In this document: in pieces, positions 1 to 8,008 of the stretch
Layout: each line of letters begins with the position of its first letter
Position numbering within the stretch: the stretch's first letter is position 1
NCBI GenBank assembly: GCA_947632635.1
Contig: CANRQA010000014.1
Span: 1-35,180, forward strand
Origin: an uncultured Clostridia bacterium
GTDB taxonomy: Bacteria; Bacillota; Clostridia; TANB77; CAG-465
Length of the DNA stretch: 35,180 bases
Direction of reading: 5' to 3'
Notes under the pieces: generated by a model
What the model saw: only the letters and a program-made list of their open reading frames with translations
Told to the model about the DNA's origin: nothing
Databases searched by the model: none
Made by a program: the position numbers and the translations under genes

Positions 1-140
1 ACTATAAATAATGCTAGTAGTTTATAATCTTTTTTATCCATTTTTTAAATCACATCCTATTATTATTTTATCCAATTATTCAAAAATTATTATTAAATTA
101 GAAAAAAATGTAGATATTTGTTAAAAATTTACTTAAAACT

Positions 141-169
141 TTGAAGTTTTAAAAAATATATGTTATTAT
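141..169 (+). promoter_or_regulatory. Sigma-A-type promoter for the APH-fold gene
   Basis: TTGAAG at 141-146 and TATTAT at 164-169 are separated by 17 bases. They lie just upstream of the GTG start at 199. Upstream of this (1-140) I see only AT-rich sequence without a supportable gene. Confidence 0.55.
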
Positions 170-198
170 ATCAATATATAAAAATGTGAGGTAAAGCA

Positions 199-1017
199 GT
201 GGAAGTGCAAGGATTACAAAACGAAAAAGATAAAGAAATAGTTATAACAGTATTAAAAAAATTAAATGAAGAGTATGAAAATCATGAATATTTTAATGAC
301 GGAGCTTCAAGTCGTGTAATATTACTAAATAACAAATATTTGATAAAACAAAATGAAAAGAATGTATTAATGGCAGAAGTTGAATTTTTAAGATTAAATA
401 AATCTAAATTTTTTCAAAATATTATATATGTTGATGAAGATTATGAATTTGTAGTATATGAATATATTGAGGGCGAAATAATGAAATCTGTGGATAATGT
501 GGATGATTTGATAAGCAAAATATATAATATAACTAAAAATTACAAAAAATATAATCATAGTGGATTTGGATATTTAAATGAAGAGGTAGATACATGGGCA
601 GATTTTTTAGAGCAAGAGATTGAATATAGCAAGAAATATTTAAGTGGATATGTAAATAACGATGATATTTTAAAAAAGTGTATTAAAAATTTAGCTAAAT
701 ATGATTTTGAAACTAAACTAATACATGGAGATTTTGGTACACATAATTTTATAAAAAAAGATAAAAAGTTAGTTGGCGTTATAGATCCTATGCCTGTTAT
801 TGGAGATCCGTTATATGATTTTTTGTTTGCAATTGTAAGTAATGTGCAGATTTTAACAAAAGTTACTTTAGATAAAATATATGATATAGTAAAAGAACCT
901 AAAGAAAAAGTGCTTTCAATGTTTATTATTGTAATATATTGCAGAATGGCAAGATGTATAAAATATCATCCACAAGATATGAATACATATATGAAAGTGT
1001 GGTACAATTTGACATAA
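199..1017 (+). CDS. Aminoglycoside phosphotransferase-fold (APH/choline kinase-like) protein
   Basis: This 272-residue protein has the APH-family kinase core. The catalytic-loop motif LIHGDFGTHNFI (HGDxxxxN) lies near residue 176, and the metal-binding Asp lies in GVIDPMPVIGDPLYDF shortly after. The N-terminal lobe has a lysine in YLIKQ as the likely ATP-binding residue. The start is GTG at 199, preceded by GAGGT six bases upstream. The substrate cannot be told from sequence: the family includes antibiotic, choline, homoserine and sugar kinases, and nothing nearby indicates resistance. It stands alone, because a new promoter begins at its stop codon. Family call is confident; the substrate is unknown. 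Confidence 0.8.
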   Translation: MEVQGLQNEKDKEIVITVLKKLNEEYENHEYFNDGASSRVILLNNKYLIKQNEKNVLMAEVEFLRLNKSKFFQNIIYVDEDYEFVVYEYIEGEIMKSVDNVDDLISKIYNITKNYKKYNHSGFGYLNEEVDTWADFLEQEIEYSKKYLSGYVNNDDILKKCIKNLAKYDFETKLIHGDFGTHNFIKKDKKLVGVIDPMPVIGDPLYDFLFAIVSNVQILTKVTLDKIYDIVKEPKEKVLSMFIIVIYCRMARCIKYHPQDMNTYMKVWYNLT

Positions 1018-1037
1018 ATTAAAAAATATGATATACT
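1009..1037 (+). promoter_or_regulatory. Strong sigma-A-type promoter
   Basis: A perfect TTGACA (1009-1014), 17-base spacer and TATACT (1032-1037). The -35 box overlaps the end of the preceding gene. It drives the small gene at 1083. Confidence 0.75.
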
Positions 1038-1082
1038 ATTAATGGCAAAATTTTAAAATAATTTACAAATGGAGGTTATGTT

Positions 1083-1478
1083 ATGGAAAATTTGCGTGTT
1101 AAGGATGTAAGGCTTAGAGGACGGGGATTTACTTTGTACCCGGCTACTGAAGAGGCAGGTGAAAGTGTTGAGGCTATGGATAATCTTTTATTGATTCTTC
1201 ATCACAAAGTAGGTACTATAAATGATGAGGGACTTACTTATGAGCAAGAAGAAGAAGTAAAAAATCAAAATCCTGAGCTTCCGCTTGAATTTACAGAAGA
1301 AGACGCAATGTGGAGCGGAGTGCCACTTGATAATGCGATTAATAGTGCTCTTATCGAGAAAAAGGGAGATGTTTATTCTTTAACTAAAAAGGCAATAGAT
1401 ATTCTCCTTGATACTGCAAAAAAACAAAAAGAACTTGATAAAAGTGGTTTTTATTTTTGTCCATGCAATATGTTTTAA
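1083..1478 (+). CDS. Small protein of unknown function, C-terminus FCPCNMF
   Basis: A 131-residue soluble, acidic protein that I do not recognise. It has its own strong promoter, a GGAGG site seven bases before the ATG, and a terminator right after it, so it is probably a well-expressed single gene. It ends in a Cys-Pro-Cys motif four residues before the C-terminus, which could bind metal or be redox active; that is inference. Its codon use is unlike its neighbours: CGT, CCG, GCG, CAC and TAC occur, and codon 14 is the only uninterrupted in-frame CGG I found in the window (1122-1124). It may have been acquired from a lineage that reads CGG normally. No transmembrane segment or signal peptide is seen. 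Confidence 0.7.
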   Translation: MENLRVKDVRLRGRGFTLYPATEEAGESVEAMDNLLLILHHKVGTINDEGLTYEQEEEVKNQNPELPLEFTEEDAMWSGVPLDNAINSALIEKKGDVYSLTKKAIDILLDTAKKQKELDKSGFYFCPCNMF

Positions 1479-1487
1479 AAAAAGTTG

Positions 1488-1517
1488 GGGTGTAAGAAAT
1501 TACACCTCAATTTTTTG
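1488..1517. terminator. Rho-independent terminator, probably bidirectional
   Basis: The hairpin GGTGTAA-gaaa-TTACACC is followed by a run of T on the plus strand. It lies between the convergent genes at 1083 and 1507; the minus gene ends within it. Confidence 0.75.
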
Positions 1518-2031
1518 CATTTCGTATAAAAAATATAAAAAACGGTTGTAGAATAGGCAAAATAATACTAAAAATTAAAAGAACTGTTGCATAGTTTGGA
1601 ACTTGTTTTTGATAAAGCCTATAAAGTACGCCAAAATATGCAAGTATAAATAGCATAGAAATTAAGCATTTTGTAAATGGTAAAAACATACAAAGTACAA
1701 GTAGTGGTAACAAAATAGCTGTGTTATTTATCTCTATACCATATAACTTAGTATTTCCAACAATTGCACCTTTTGTATATAAACAGCCATATGGTATAAA
1801 TGCAAGAAATGCATATTTATCGCCACTATTTTTAGCCATAGTATAAAGTCCAATAGCTTTAATTAACCATAAAAAAATTATTGCTACAATAACTAAAAAA
1901 GTAATTGATAAAATTTGACTAGTAAGTTTAGAAAAATCAATATTATTTAGGTTGTTGATATTTAACATTTCTAATATTTTTTTAAAAGTCATCTCTAACA
2001 TATCCATAAGGCCAAGATTTGACATTTCCAT
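1507..2031 (-). CDS. Small integral membrane protein, unknown function
   Basis: This 174-residue protein has an amphipathic N-terminus rich in Met, Asn and Leu, then about four hydrophobic segments (around residues 42-65, 100-117, 119-138 and 145-170). Between the first two is a loop containing KNSGDKYAFLAFIPYG. That pattern (charged/Gly, then Ala-Phe-Ile-Pro, then a second hydrophobic stretch) resembles DUF5684-like membrane proteins of Firmicutes, which have no assigned function. It converges on the gene at 1083 and shares its terminator. I assign no function beyond membrane location. Confidence 0.65.
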   Translation of the reverse strand: MEMSNLGLMDMLEMTFKKILEMLNINNLNNIDFSKLTSQILSITFLVIVAIIFLWLIKAIGLYTMAKNSGDKYAFLAFIPYGCLYTKGAIVGNTKLYGIEINNTAILLPLLVLCMFLPFTKCLISMLFILAYFGVLYRLYQKQVPNYATVLLIFSIILPILQPFFIFFIRNAKN

Positions 2032-2126
2032 AATATAACATATCCTTTCACTAGTTATATTATTTGATATAATTTATAAAATAATGCAAAAAAATTAAAA
2101 AAAATATAAAAAAAAGAGTAATACTA

Positions 2127-2155
2127 TTGACAATGTTGAGTAAATATTAGATAAT
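2127..2155 (+). promoter_or_regulatory. acpP promoter
   Basis: TTGACA at 2127-2132, a 17-base spacer, and GATAAT at 2150-2155, just before the ACP gene. Confidence 0.75.
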
Positions 2156-2184
2156 AGGTATAGTGATATCGAGGAGGTGCAGAT

Positions 2185-2421
2185 ATGGAAGCAATTTTAG
2201 AAAGAGTAAAAGAGGTAATAGGAGATCAACTAGGAATTGAAGACTTAGATACAATTACTATGGAAACAACATTCATAGATGATTTAGGTGCAGATTCTTT
2301 AGATATTGTAGAATTAATTATGGCATTAGAGGAAGAATTTGACATGGAGATACCAGAAGTAGAGGCAGAAAAAATAGCATCAGTTGGAGATGTAGTAGAA
2401 TATATACAAAAAAATCAATAA
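2185..2421 (+). CDS. acpP: Acyl carrier protein
   Basis: A 78-residue acidic protein with the canonical ACP signature [10 protein letters not shown]. Ser38 is the site of 4'-phosphopantetheine attachment. The following helix ([13 protein letters not shown]) is the usual partner-docking surface of type II fatty acid synthesis. A GAGGAGG site precedes the ATG. It has its own promoter and terminator, so it is transcribed apart from rnc, and no fab or plsX genes are seen in the window. The acpP-rnc order is common in Firmicutes. The length is exactly typical. Confidence 0.97.
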   Translation: MEAILERVKEVIGDQLGIEDLDTITMETTFIDDLGADSLDIVELIMALEEEFDMEIPEVEAEKIASVGDVVEYIQKNQ

Positions 2422-2446
2422 TATTAAGTTAGTAAAGTAATTAAAT

Positions 2447-2485
2447 AGCACTAGAAAGTAAAAAAATTTTTAGTGCTGTTTTCTA
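2447..2485 (+). terminator. acpP terminator
   Basis: AGCACTA (2447-2453) pairs with TAGTGCT (2471-2477) and is followed by GTTTTCT. Confidence 0.65.
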
Positions 2486-2509
2486 TTATAAATAAAAAAT
2501 ACATATTAC

Positions 2510-2538
2510 TTGAAAATACATAAGATTTTAGGTATAAT
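2510..2538 (+). promoter_or_regulatory. rnc operon promoter
   Basis: TTGAAA (2510-2515), a 17-base spacer and TATAAT (2533-2538), about 20 bases upstream of the rnc ATG. Confidence 0.75.
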
Positions 2539-2558
2539 ATTACAAGGGTGATTAACAA

Positions 2559-3266
2559 ATGAAAGACATACAAATGATAGAAAAACTTCAAGAAAAATTA
2601 GGATACAAATTTAAAGATATATCACTTTTAAAATTAGCCTTAACACATAAATCTTATGCATATGAATATACGGGTATACAGACAAAAGAATATAACGAAA
2701 GGATAGAATTTTTAGGAGATGCTATTTTAGAGCATATAATATCAGATGAACTATACAATAGTAAAGAACAATTTGCAGAGGGAGAAATGACTAAAAAAAG
2801 AGCAGCAATTGTATGTGAAGCTTCTCTATCTCAAGCAATGAAAAGAATAAATGGACAAGAATATATATATCTTGGAAAATGTGAAAAGATAACAAATGGA
2901 AGAAAAAAGGACGCTATAATAGCAGATGCTTTTGAAGCAGTGCTTGGCGCAATATATATAGATGGTGGATATGATATTGCAAGAAAGGTTTGCTTATCAT
3001 TATTAAAAGAGGAAATTAATATTGTACTTTCAGGTAAAAGTTTAAATACAGATTACAAAACAAAATTACAAGAAATTTTACAAGTAAATGGAAACGTTGA
3101 TATACATTATGAAACTATAAGTGACTTTGGCCCTGAACATGATAAAACTTTTAAAGTAGAGTTAACTTGTAATAATAAAAAGATAGGAGAAGGCATTGGA
3201 AAGTCAAAAAAACAAGCAGAACAACAAGCAGCAAAAAATGCACTTGAAAACGGAAAATATGATTAG
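2559..3266 (+). CDS. rnc: Ribonuclease III
   Basis: This 235-residue double-strand-specific endoribonuclease acts in rRNA and mRNA processing. The signature NERIEFLGDAILE is at residues 46-58, carrying the catalytic Glu/Asp. A second acidic cluster is in IADAFEAVLGAIYID. A C-terminal double-stranded RNA-binding domain covers about residues 160-233, ending in the basic GKSKKQAEQQAAKNAL helix. The length is typical. The last codons overlap the ATG of the next gene, implying translational coupling. In many clostridia rnc and a radical SAM gene are followed by smc and ftsY; here they are followed by a glycosyltransferase pair. Confidence 0.97.
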   Translation: MKDIQMIEKLQEKLGYKFKDISLLKLALTHKSYAYEYTGIQTKEYNERIEFLGDAILEHIISDELYNSKEQFAEGEMTKKRAAIVCEASLSQAMKRINGQEYIYLGKCEKITNGRKKDAIIADAFEAVLGAIYIDGGYDIARKVCLSLLKEEINIVLSGKSLNTDYKTKLQEILQVNGNVDIHYETISDFGPEHDKTFKVELTCNNKKIGEGIGKSKKQAEQQAAKNALENGKYD

Positions 3267-4305
3267 TATAAAACTAGATATAAATAAAGTTTTAAGAAAT
3301 GTTATAAATAAAAAAAATCAATATACCATACCAATATTTATACCACATGAGGGATGTAAGAATGAATGCGTATTTTGCAATCAAAGAAAAATAAGTGGGA
3401 AAACAACAAGTGCTACAAAAGAAGATGTTCATAATACAATAGAAGAATATTTAACATATTTTAAGGATAAAGGTAAAGATATTGAAATAGCATTTTTTGG
3501 TGGAAGTTTTACAGGAATAGATAGTAAAAAGCAAGAAGAATTTTTAAAAATTGCAAATGAATATGTAAGACTTAAAAGAGTTAGTGGAATAAGATTGTCT
3601 ACAAGACCTGATTATATTTCACCCAAAATATTGAAAATGCTAAAAAAATATAACGTAAAGACAATAGAGCTAGGCATACAGTCTATGGATAATGAAGTTC
3701 TAAACATATCAAAAAGAGGACATGACATTTTATCTGTTATACGTGCATCTAGGTTAATAAGATTATATGGCTTTAATCTAGGTCATCAAATAATGGTAGG
3801 ACTTCCTGGAAGTGATAAAGAAAAAGAGTTATTATCAATAAAAAGGGTAATTAGTTTAAAGCCACAAGAACTTCGCATATACCCAGTTTATGTTATAAAA
3901 CCTAGCAAACTTTATGATATGTATATGGAGGGAAGCTATATACCACTTACCGTTAAAGAGGCAGTAGATAGAGTATATTATATAATGAAAGAATTACAAA
4001 ATACTAATATTAGAGTAATTCGTTTAGGACTACAGTCTACTGATGAAATAACCGTAGGAAATGCAGAATTGATAGGACCAGTATGTGATAATTTTGCTGA
4101 ATATGTATTTGCAAAAATGACAAGAGATGAAATTGAAAATAAACTTAAAGAAAAAAAGAAAAATATAGATAAATATGGATGTATATTAAAAGTTATTACT
4201 AATAAAAAATATACTTCTGTAATTATTGGACCAAATAGAATAAATAAAAAATATTTTAAAGAAAAATATAATGTAGAAATGGTACTAGAAGATAAAGGTG
4301 AATAA
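3259..4305 (+). CDS. Elp3-like radical SAM protein without acetyltransferase domain
   Basis: A 348-residue radical SAM enzyme. The 4Fe-4S/SAM-binding motif GCKNECVFC gives C33, C37 and C40 (CxxxCxxC). It is followed by AFFGGSFTGID (the GGE-like SAM motif) and LGIQSMDNEVL. The spacing and the IPIFIPHEGC lead-in match the COG1243/Elp3-related proteins that follow rnc in Clostridia. There is no room for the GNAT domain of full Elp3, so tRNA uridine modification is only inference. I use the ATG at 3259, which overlaps the rnc stop; an open frame reaches back to 3196 inside rnc but lacks a better start. There is no clear Shine-Dalgarno site, consistent with coupling to rnc. Confidence 0.88.
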   Translation: MISIKLDINKVLRNVINKKNQYTIPIFIPHEGCKNECVFCNQRKISGKTTSATKEDVHNTIEEYLTYFKDKGKDIEIAFFGGSFTGIDSKKQEEFLKIANEYVRLKRVSGIRLSTRPDYISPKILKMLKKYNVKTIELGIQSMDNEVLNISKRGHDILSVIRASRLIRLYGFNLGHQIMVGLPGSDKEKELLSIKRVISLKPQELRIYPVYVIKPSKLYDMYMEGSYIPLTVKEAVDRVYYIMKELQNTNIRVIRLGLQSTDEITVGNAELIGPVCDNFAEYVFAKMTRDEIENKLKEKKKNIDKYGCILKVITNKKYTSVIIGPNRINKKYFKEKYNVEMVLEDKGE

Positions 4306-4310
4306 AATTA

Positions 4311-4775
4311 ATGAAAAAAGTAATTTTTGTATCAAGCTCGGGAGGGCATTTAACGGAAATATTAAGTTTAAGTGAATTATTTAAAGAATATGAATATCTG
4401 CTTGTAACAGAAAAAATAGATATAACTAAATCATTGCAAGGGCAGTATAATATTGATTATTTAGTTTATGGACCAAATAGGAATATATTTAAGTATTTAG
4501 TAAATTTTTTTAAGAATATAGTAAGATGTATAAAAATTGTAAGAAAATTTAAGCCGGATACTATTGTTACAACAGGTGCACAGGTTGGTGGAATTATGTG
4601 CACTATTGGAAAAATATTTGGAGCTAAAATTATATATATTGAATCTGTTGCAAGAATTAATACACTATCAAAGACAGGAAAATTAGTATATAAATTTGCA
4701 GATAAATTTTATGTACAATGGGATGCATTAACAAAAAAATATAAAAAGTGTGAATATATAGGGAGGCTTATATGA
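4311..4775 (+). CDS. PssD/Cps14F-like glycosyltransferase subunit (Alg14 type)
   Basis: This 154-residue protein begins MKKVIFVSSSGGHLTEIL, the SGGHL loop typical of the Alg14/PssD/Cps14F family. Such proteins are membrane-anchoring, activating partners of a separate catalytic subunit in exopolysaccharide or capsule synthesis. The central segment TTGAQVGGIMCTIGKIFGAKIIYIES matches the family's hydrophobic strand-loop. It overlaps the next gene by four bases (ATGA), as expected for a two-subunit enzyme. The sugar is not determinable, though several characterised pairs transfer glucuronate or galactose. It probably belongs to the rnc transcription unit, because no promoter or terminator is evident between them. 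Confidence 0.85.
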   Translation: MKKVIFVSSSGGHLTEILSLSELFKEYEYLLVTEKIDITKSLQGQYNIDYLVYGPNRNIFKYLVNFFKNIVRCIKIVRKFKPDTIVTTGAQVGGIMCTIGKIFGAKIIYIESVARINTLSKTGKLVYKFADKFYVQWDALTKKYKKCEYIGRLI

Positions 4776-5239
4776 TATTTGTTACTATTGGTACGCAAAA
4801 GCAACAATTTACAAGGCTTTTTGATTTAATAGAAAAATCGAATTATTTAAAAGATAAGCAGGTAATTGCCCAAACTGGTAATACAAATTATACTAGTAAT
4901 AATGATAGAATTAAAGCAGTTAGTTTTTTAGATGATGAACTTTTACAAAAGTATCTTAATGAATGTGACTTTGTTATTTCTCATGGTGGTGTTGGTACAA
5001 TATTTACAGCATTAAATTTGCATAAAAAAATTTTAGTTGTGCCTAGATTAAAAAAATATAAAGAACATAAAGATAATCATCAATTAGAAATATGCAAAGA
5101 GTTGCAAAAAGAAAATTATTTATTGTATTTATCTGAAAATGAAAATCTTGATGATAAAATTAATGAACTTTTAGCAACAGATTTTAAAGAATATAAAAAA
5201 GATAATAAGTTTTTAGATGTTTTAAGGAAAAATATTTAA
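4772..5239 (+). CDS. PssE/Cps14G-like glycosyltransferase catalytic subunit (Alg13 type)
   Basis: This 155-residue protein begins MIFVTIGTQKQQFTRLFDLI, the GT28 C-domain start (VTxGTxxxxF). It carries the nucleotide-sugar-binding segment DFVISHGGVGTIFTAL, then KILVVPRLKKYKEHKDNHQ, as in the Alg13/PssE/Cps14G family. It presumably forms a heterodimer with the Alg14-like protein encoded just upstream and transfers a sugar to a lipid-linked acceptor at the inner membrane face. No other polysaccharide genes are in the window, so this pair is isolated from any capsule cluster. Confidence 0.87.
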   Translation: MIFVTIGTQKQQFTRLFDLIEKSNYLKDKQVIAQTGNTNYTSNNDRIKAVSFLDDELLQKYLNECDFVISHGGVGTIFTALNLHKKILVVPRLKKYKEHKDNHQLEICKELQKENYLLYLSENENLDDKINELLATDFKEYKKDNKFLDVLRKNI

Positions 5240-5305
5240 ATAAAAAACAAAATTTATAAAAAACATTAATTTTCACATAATATATGTAACGGGAGTTATA
5301 TTATT

Positions 5306-6214
5306 ATGAAAGAAAATGTTAAATATAGTATAAAAGAAAAGGCAAATAAAATAAGAATGCATAAAGTATATATTTTTTCAAAAGATATTATACTAATTAT
5401 ATTAGGCTCGTATATTATAAGTTTAGGGATAAATATGTTTTTATTGCCACATAAAATGACAACAGGTGGTGCAAGTGGTGTTGCAACTATTTTATACTAT
5501 ATATCTAATATGCCAATGGGTGTAACAATACTTTTAATAAATTTACCTTTGTTTATAATATCTCTTTTAAAACTTGGTGTAAAATTTAGTGCAAAAACAA
5601 TACTTTCAACTGTACTACTTTCTGCATTTCTTGAAATGTTTACATATGATTCAATAATAGCAGAAAATACAACTGACTTGTTTACAGCGTGTATTTTTGG
5701 TGGACTATTATCAGGACTTGGACTATCTCTTACATTTAAGGCAGGAGCAAGTTCTGGAGGCTCTGATTTACTTGCACAGATTATATATAAACTTACAAAT
5801 ATACAAAGTTTAAGTCAAATTTTACTAATTATTGAAGTTGTTATTATATCTGCTGTAATACTTGTATTTAAAGATTTAAACTTAGGGCTTTATTCAATTA
5901 TTGCACTTTTCATTTCTACAAAGGTTATTGATGTTATATTTGAGGGCGTATATTATACTAAAGAGGTTACTATAATAACTAAAAAAACAGATAAAGTAAT
6001 TGAAGCAATACTTAACGACTTGAAAAGAGGTGCAACAGTTACAAATAGTATAGGTGCACACTCTGGCGAAGAAATTACAACTATAACTTGTATAATAACA
6101 AGACCACAGATTGCAAAATTAAAAAGTATTATTCGTGAAAATGATAGCAAGGCACTTATGTATATAACCACAGTAAATGAGGCTGTTGGAAAAGGTTTTA
6201 AAAGTATTGTATAA
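5306..6214 (+). CDS. YitT family membrane protein
   Basis: A 302-residue protein with five or six hydrophobic segments in the first ~200 residues (DUF161 type: GINMFLLPHKMTTGGASGVATIL, and later GGLLSGLGLSLTFKAGASSGGSDLLAQI). A C-terminal cytosolic DUF2179 domain covers about residues 215-300, with TGRGAT-like RGATVTNSIGAHSGEEITTI. The two Gly/Ser-rich TGGASG and AGASSGGSD segments are the hallmark of the family. The physiological substrate is not established. The start follows CGGGAG by about ten bases. It lies 20 bases ahead of the transketolase pair and is likely co-transcribed with it. Confidence 0.92.
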   Translation: MKENVKYSIKEKANKIRMHKVYIFSKDIILIILGSYIISLGINMFLLPHKMTTGGASGVATILYYISNMPMGVTILLINLPLFIISLLKLGVKFSAKTILSTVLLSAFLEMFTYDSIIAENTTDLFTACIFGGLLSGLGLSLTFKAGASSGGSDLLAQIIYKLTNIQSLSQILLIIEVVIISAVILVFKDLNLGLYSIIALFISTKVIDVIFEGVYYTKEVTIITKKTDKVIEAILNDLKRGATVTNSIGAHSGEEITTITCIITRPQIAKLKSIIRENDSKALMYITTVNEAVGKGFKSIV

Positions 6215-6233
6215 AAATATGGGGGAAGATTAT

Positions 6234-7038
6234 ATGGAAGATATAAAAAAGTTAGAGGAAATTGCAAAAAATACAAGAATTGATATTGTTAATATGATAC
6301 ATAATTCAAAATCAGGACATTTAGGTCGGAAGCCTTTCATGTGTAGAAATACTTGTAGCACTATATCATGGAATAATGGATTTAAATGTTGATGAGAGTG
6401 GTAATAGAATTGATAAGTTTGTGCTTTCAAAGGGTCATGCTGCTCCTGCATATTATTCAATTCTTTCAAGCAAGGGATATATACCACATGAAGATTTAAA
6501 CACACTTAGAAAATATGACAGTTATTTAGAGGGTCATCCGTCAAATAAGATAAAAGGCGTAGATGTATCAAGTGGTTCATTAGGACAAGGAATATCTGTT
6601 GCTGGAGGTATGGCTATTGCAAAAAAACTAGATAACAAAAAAGGATTTGTCTATTGTTTACTTGGCGATGGTGAAATACAAGAAGGACAGTTTTATGAGG
6701 CTCTAATGACAATAAATAAATATAATTTATCTAATATGATAATTATAATTGATAAAAATGGACTTCAAATTGATGGTAAGACACAAGAAATAAAACCTTG
6801 TGAAAATTTGAAACTTAAGATAGCGTCATTTGGACTTAATGTAGAAGAGGTAGATGGGCATAATATATATGAATTAATAACTAGTATAAAAAGTGCACAA
6901 AATGCTAATGTACCTACTTGTATAATTGCAAATACTATAAAAGGAAAAGGCATATCATTTATGGAAAATCAAGTTTCATGGCATGGAAAAGCAATGTCTG
7001 AAGAAGAATATATAAAAGCTATGGAAGAATTAAAGTAA
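6234..7038 (+). CDS. Transketolase N-terminal subunit, requiring a +1 frameshift at CGG 6327
   Basis: This is the thiamine-diphosphate-binding half of a two-subunit transketolase (pentose phosphate pathway). ATG at 6234 follows GGGGGAAG. The first 31 codons read to SGHLG, then the zero frame meets CGG (6327-6329) and runs to a TGA at 6390. Skipping C6327 gives GGA-AGC-CTT..., restoring the conserved GHLGGSLS motif and an open frame to 7038 (267 residues in all, typical length). Downstream are SKGHAAPA, SLGQGISVAGG and the ThDP motif GDGEIQEG...N, all intact. No other lesion is seen, so I treat it as functional by frameshifting rather than as a pseudogene. The C-terminal subunit follows 12 bases later. 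Confidence 0.88.
6327..6330 (+). other. Putative +1 frameshift site CGGA (transketolase)
   Basis: The zero frame is ...TTA GGT CGG AAG. The protein family requires Leu-Gly-Gly-Ser, that is TTA GGT (C) GGA AGC. The single extra C forms an in-frame CGG codon, and the overlapping GGA supplies the glycine. Confidence 0.8.
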
Positions 7039-7050
7039 GGGGTAGTGATT

Positions 7051-7962
7051 ATGAAATCAACTAGAAAAGCATATGGAGAATTTTTAGTAAATTTAGGTAG
7101 AGAAAATGAAAATGTTGTTGTTTTTGATGCTGATCTTGCAAAAGCAACTTGTACAGAAAACTTTAAAAATGAATTCCCAGAAAGACACTTTGATTTAGGA
7201 ATTGCAGAACAAGACATGGTTGGAACTGCTTGTGGAGTTGCCTTATCACAAAAAACAGTTTTTGCTTCATCTTTTGCAATGTTTCTTTGTGGTAGAGCAT
7301 ATGAGCAAGTTAGGAATACGGCTGCATATTCAAATGTAAATATAAACTTATGTGCTACTCATACAGGACTTGCAGTAGGAGAAGACGGGCCAACACATCA
7401 ATGTATTGAAGATATTGCACTTATGAATGTAATACCTAATATGAAAGTATTTTGCCCATGTGATGATATGAGTACAAATAAAATACTTAAATTTTGTATA
7501 AATGAAAAAGGACCAAAATATATAAGGCTTGGAAGAAACGATTTACCTTTTATTTATGATGAAACATATGAATTTAAAGTAGGTGGCAGTAATACATTTG
7601 GTGATGGCTGTGGCGGAACAGTATTTGCTATTGGAAGTACAGTAAATATAGCATTAGAAGCAAAAGAAGAGTTAAGTAAAAAAGGTGTTAATATTAGAGT
7701 AGTAGATTTATATAGTATAAAGCCTATAGATAAAGATACAATTATAGAATGTGCAAAAAAGACAGATAAATTAATTTCTATTGAAGATCATAGTGTAATA
7801 GGTGGAATTGGAAGTATTATTTCAAATGTTTTATGTGAAAGTTATCCTAAAAGGTTGATAAAGCTAGGAGTACAAGATAAATTTGGTAAATCAGGAGATA
7901 TTAAACATCTATATGAAATGTATGGTATAACTAAAGAAAATATTATTAAAGAGTTCATATAA
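7051..7962 (+). CDS. Transketolase C-terminal subunit
   Basis: This 303-residue protein carries the pyrimidine-binding and C-terminal domains of transketolase. It has FDADLAKAT, the catalytic-Glu segment FDLGIAEQDMVGTACGVA, the THTGLAVGEDGPTHQCIED loop, and the C-terminal swivel domain with KLISIEDHSVIGGIGS. Together with the preceding gene it forms the split transketolase common in Clostridia and archaea. An alternative GTG at 7045 is too close to the AAGGGG site, so ATG 7051 is preferred (eight-base spacing). This subunit has no frameshift. A strong terminator follows. Confidence 0.93.
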   Translation: MKSTRKAYGEFLVNLGRENENVVVFDADLAKATCTENFKNEFPERHFDLGIAEQDMVGTACGVALSQKTVFASSFAMFLCGRAYEQVRNTAAYSNVNINLCATHTGLAVGEDGPTHQCIEDIALMNVIPNMKVFCPCDDMSTNKILKFCINEKGPKYIRLGRNDLPFIYDETYEFKVGGSNTFGDGCGGTVFAIGSTVNIALEAKEELSKKGVNIRVVDLYSIKPIDKDTIIECAKKTDKLISIEDHSVIGGIGSIISNVLCESYPKRLIKLGVQDKFGKSGDIKHLYEMYGITKENIIKEFI

Positions 7963-7970
7963 GAATAAAA

Positions 7971-8008
7971 AGGTAAGATTGAATAAATCAATCTTACCTA
8001 AATTTTTT
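7971..8008. terminator. Bidirectional rho-independent terminator
   Basis: AGGTAAGATTGA (7971-7982) pairs perfectly with TCAATCTTACCT (7988-7999) across a five-base loop, followed by AAATTTTTTT. It separates the transketolase operon from the convergent gene. Confidence 0.9.

Noticed and set aside
199-1017. Aminoglycoside resistance gene
   Set aside because: Only the general APH kinase fold is visible; there is no close match to known resistance enzymes and no mobile context.
3196-3258. N-terminal extension of the radical SAM protein inside rnc
   Set aside because: The extension is Lys/Gln-rich shadow sequence from the rnc frame; ATG 3259 overlapping the rnc stop fits coupling and family length.
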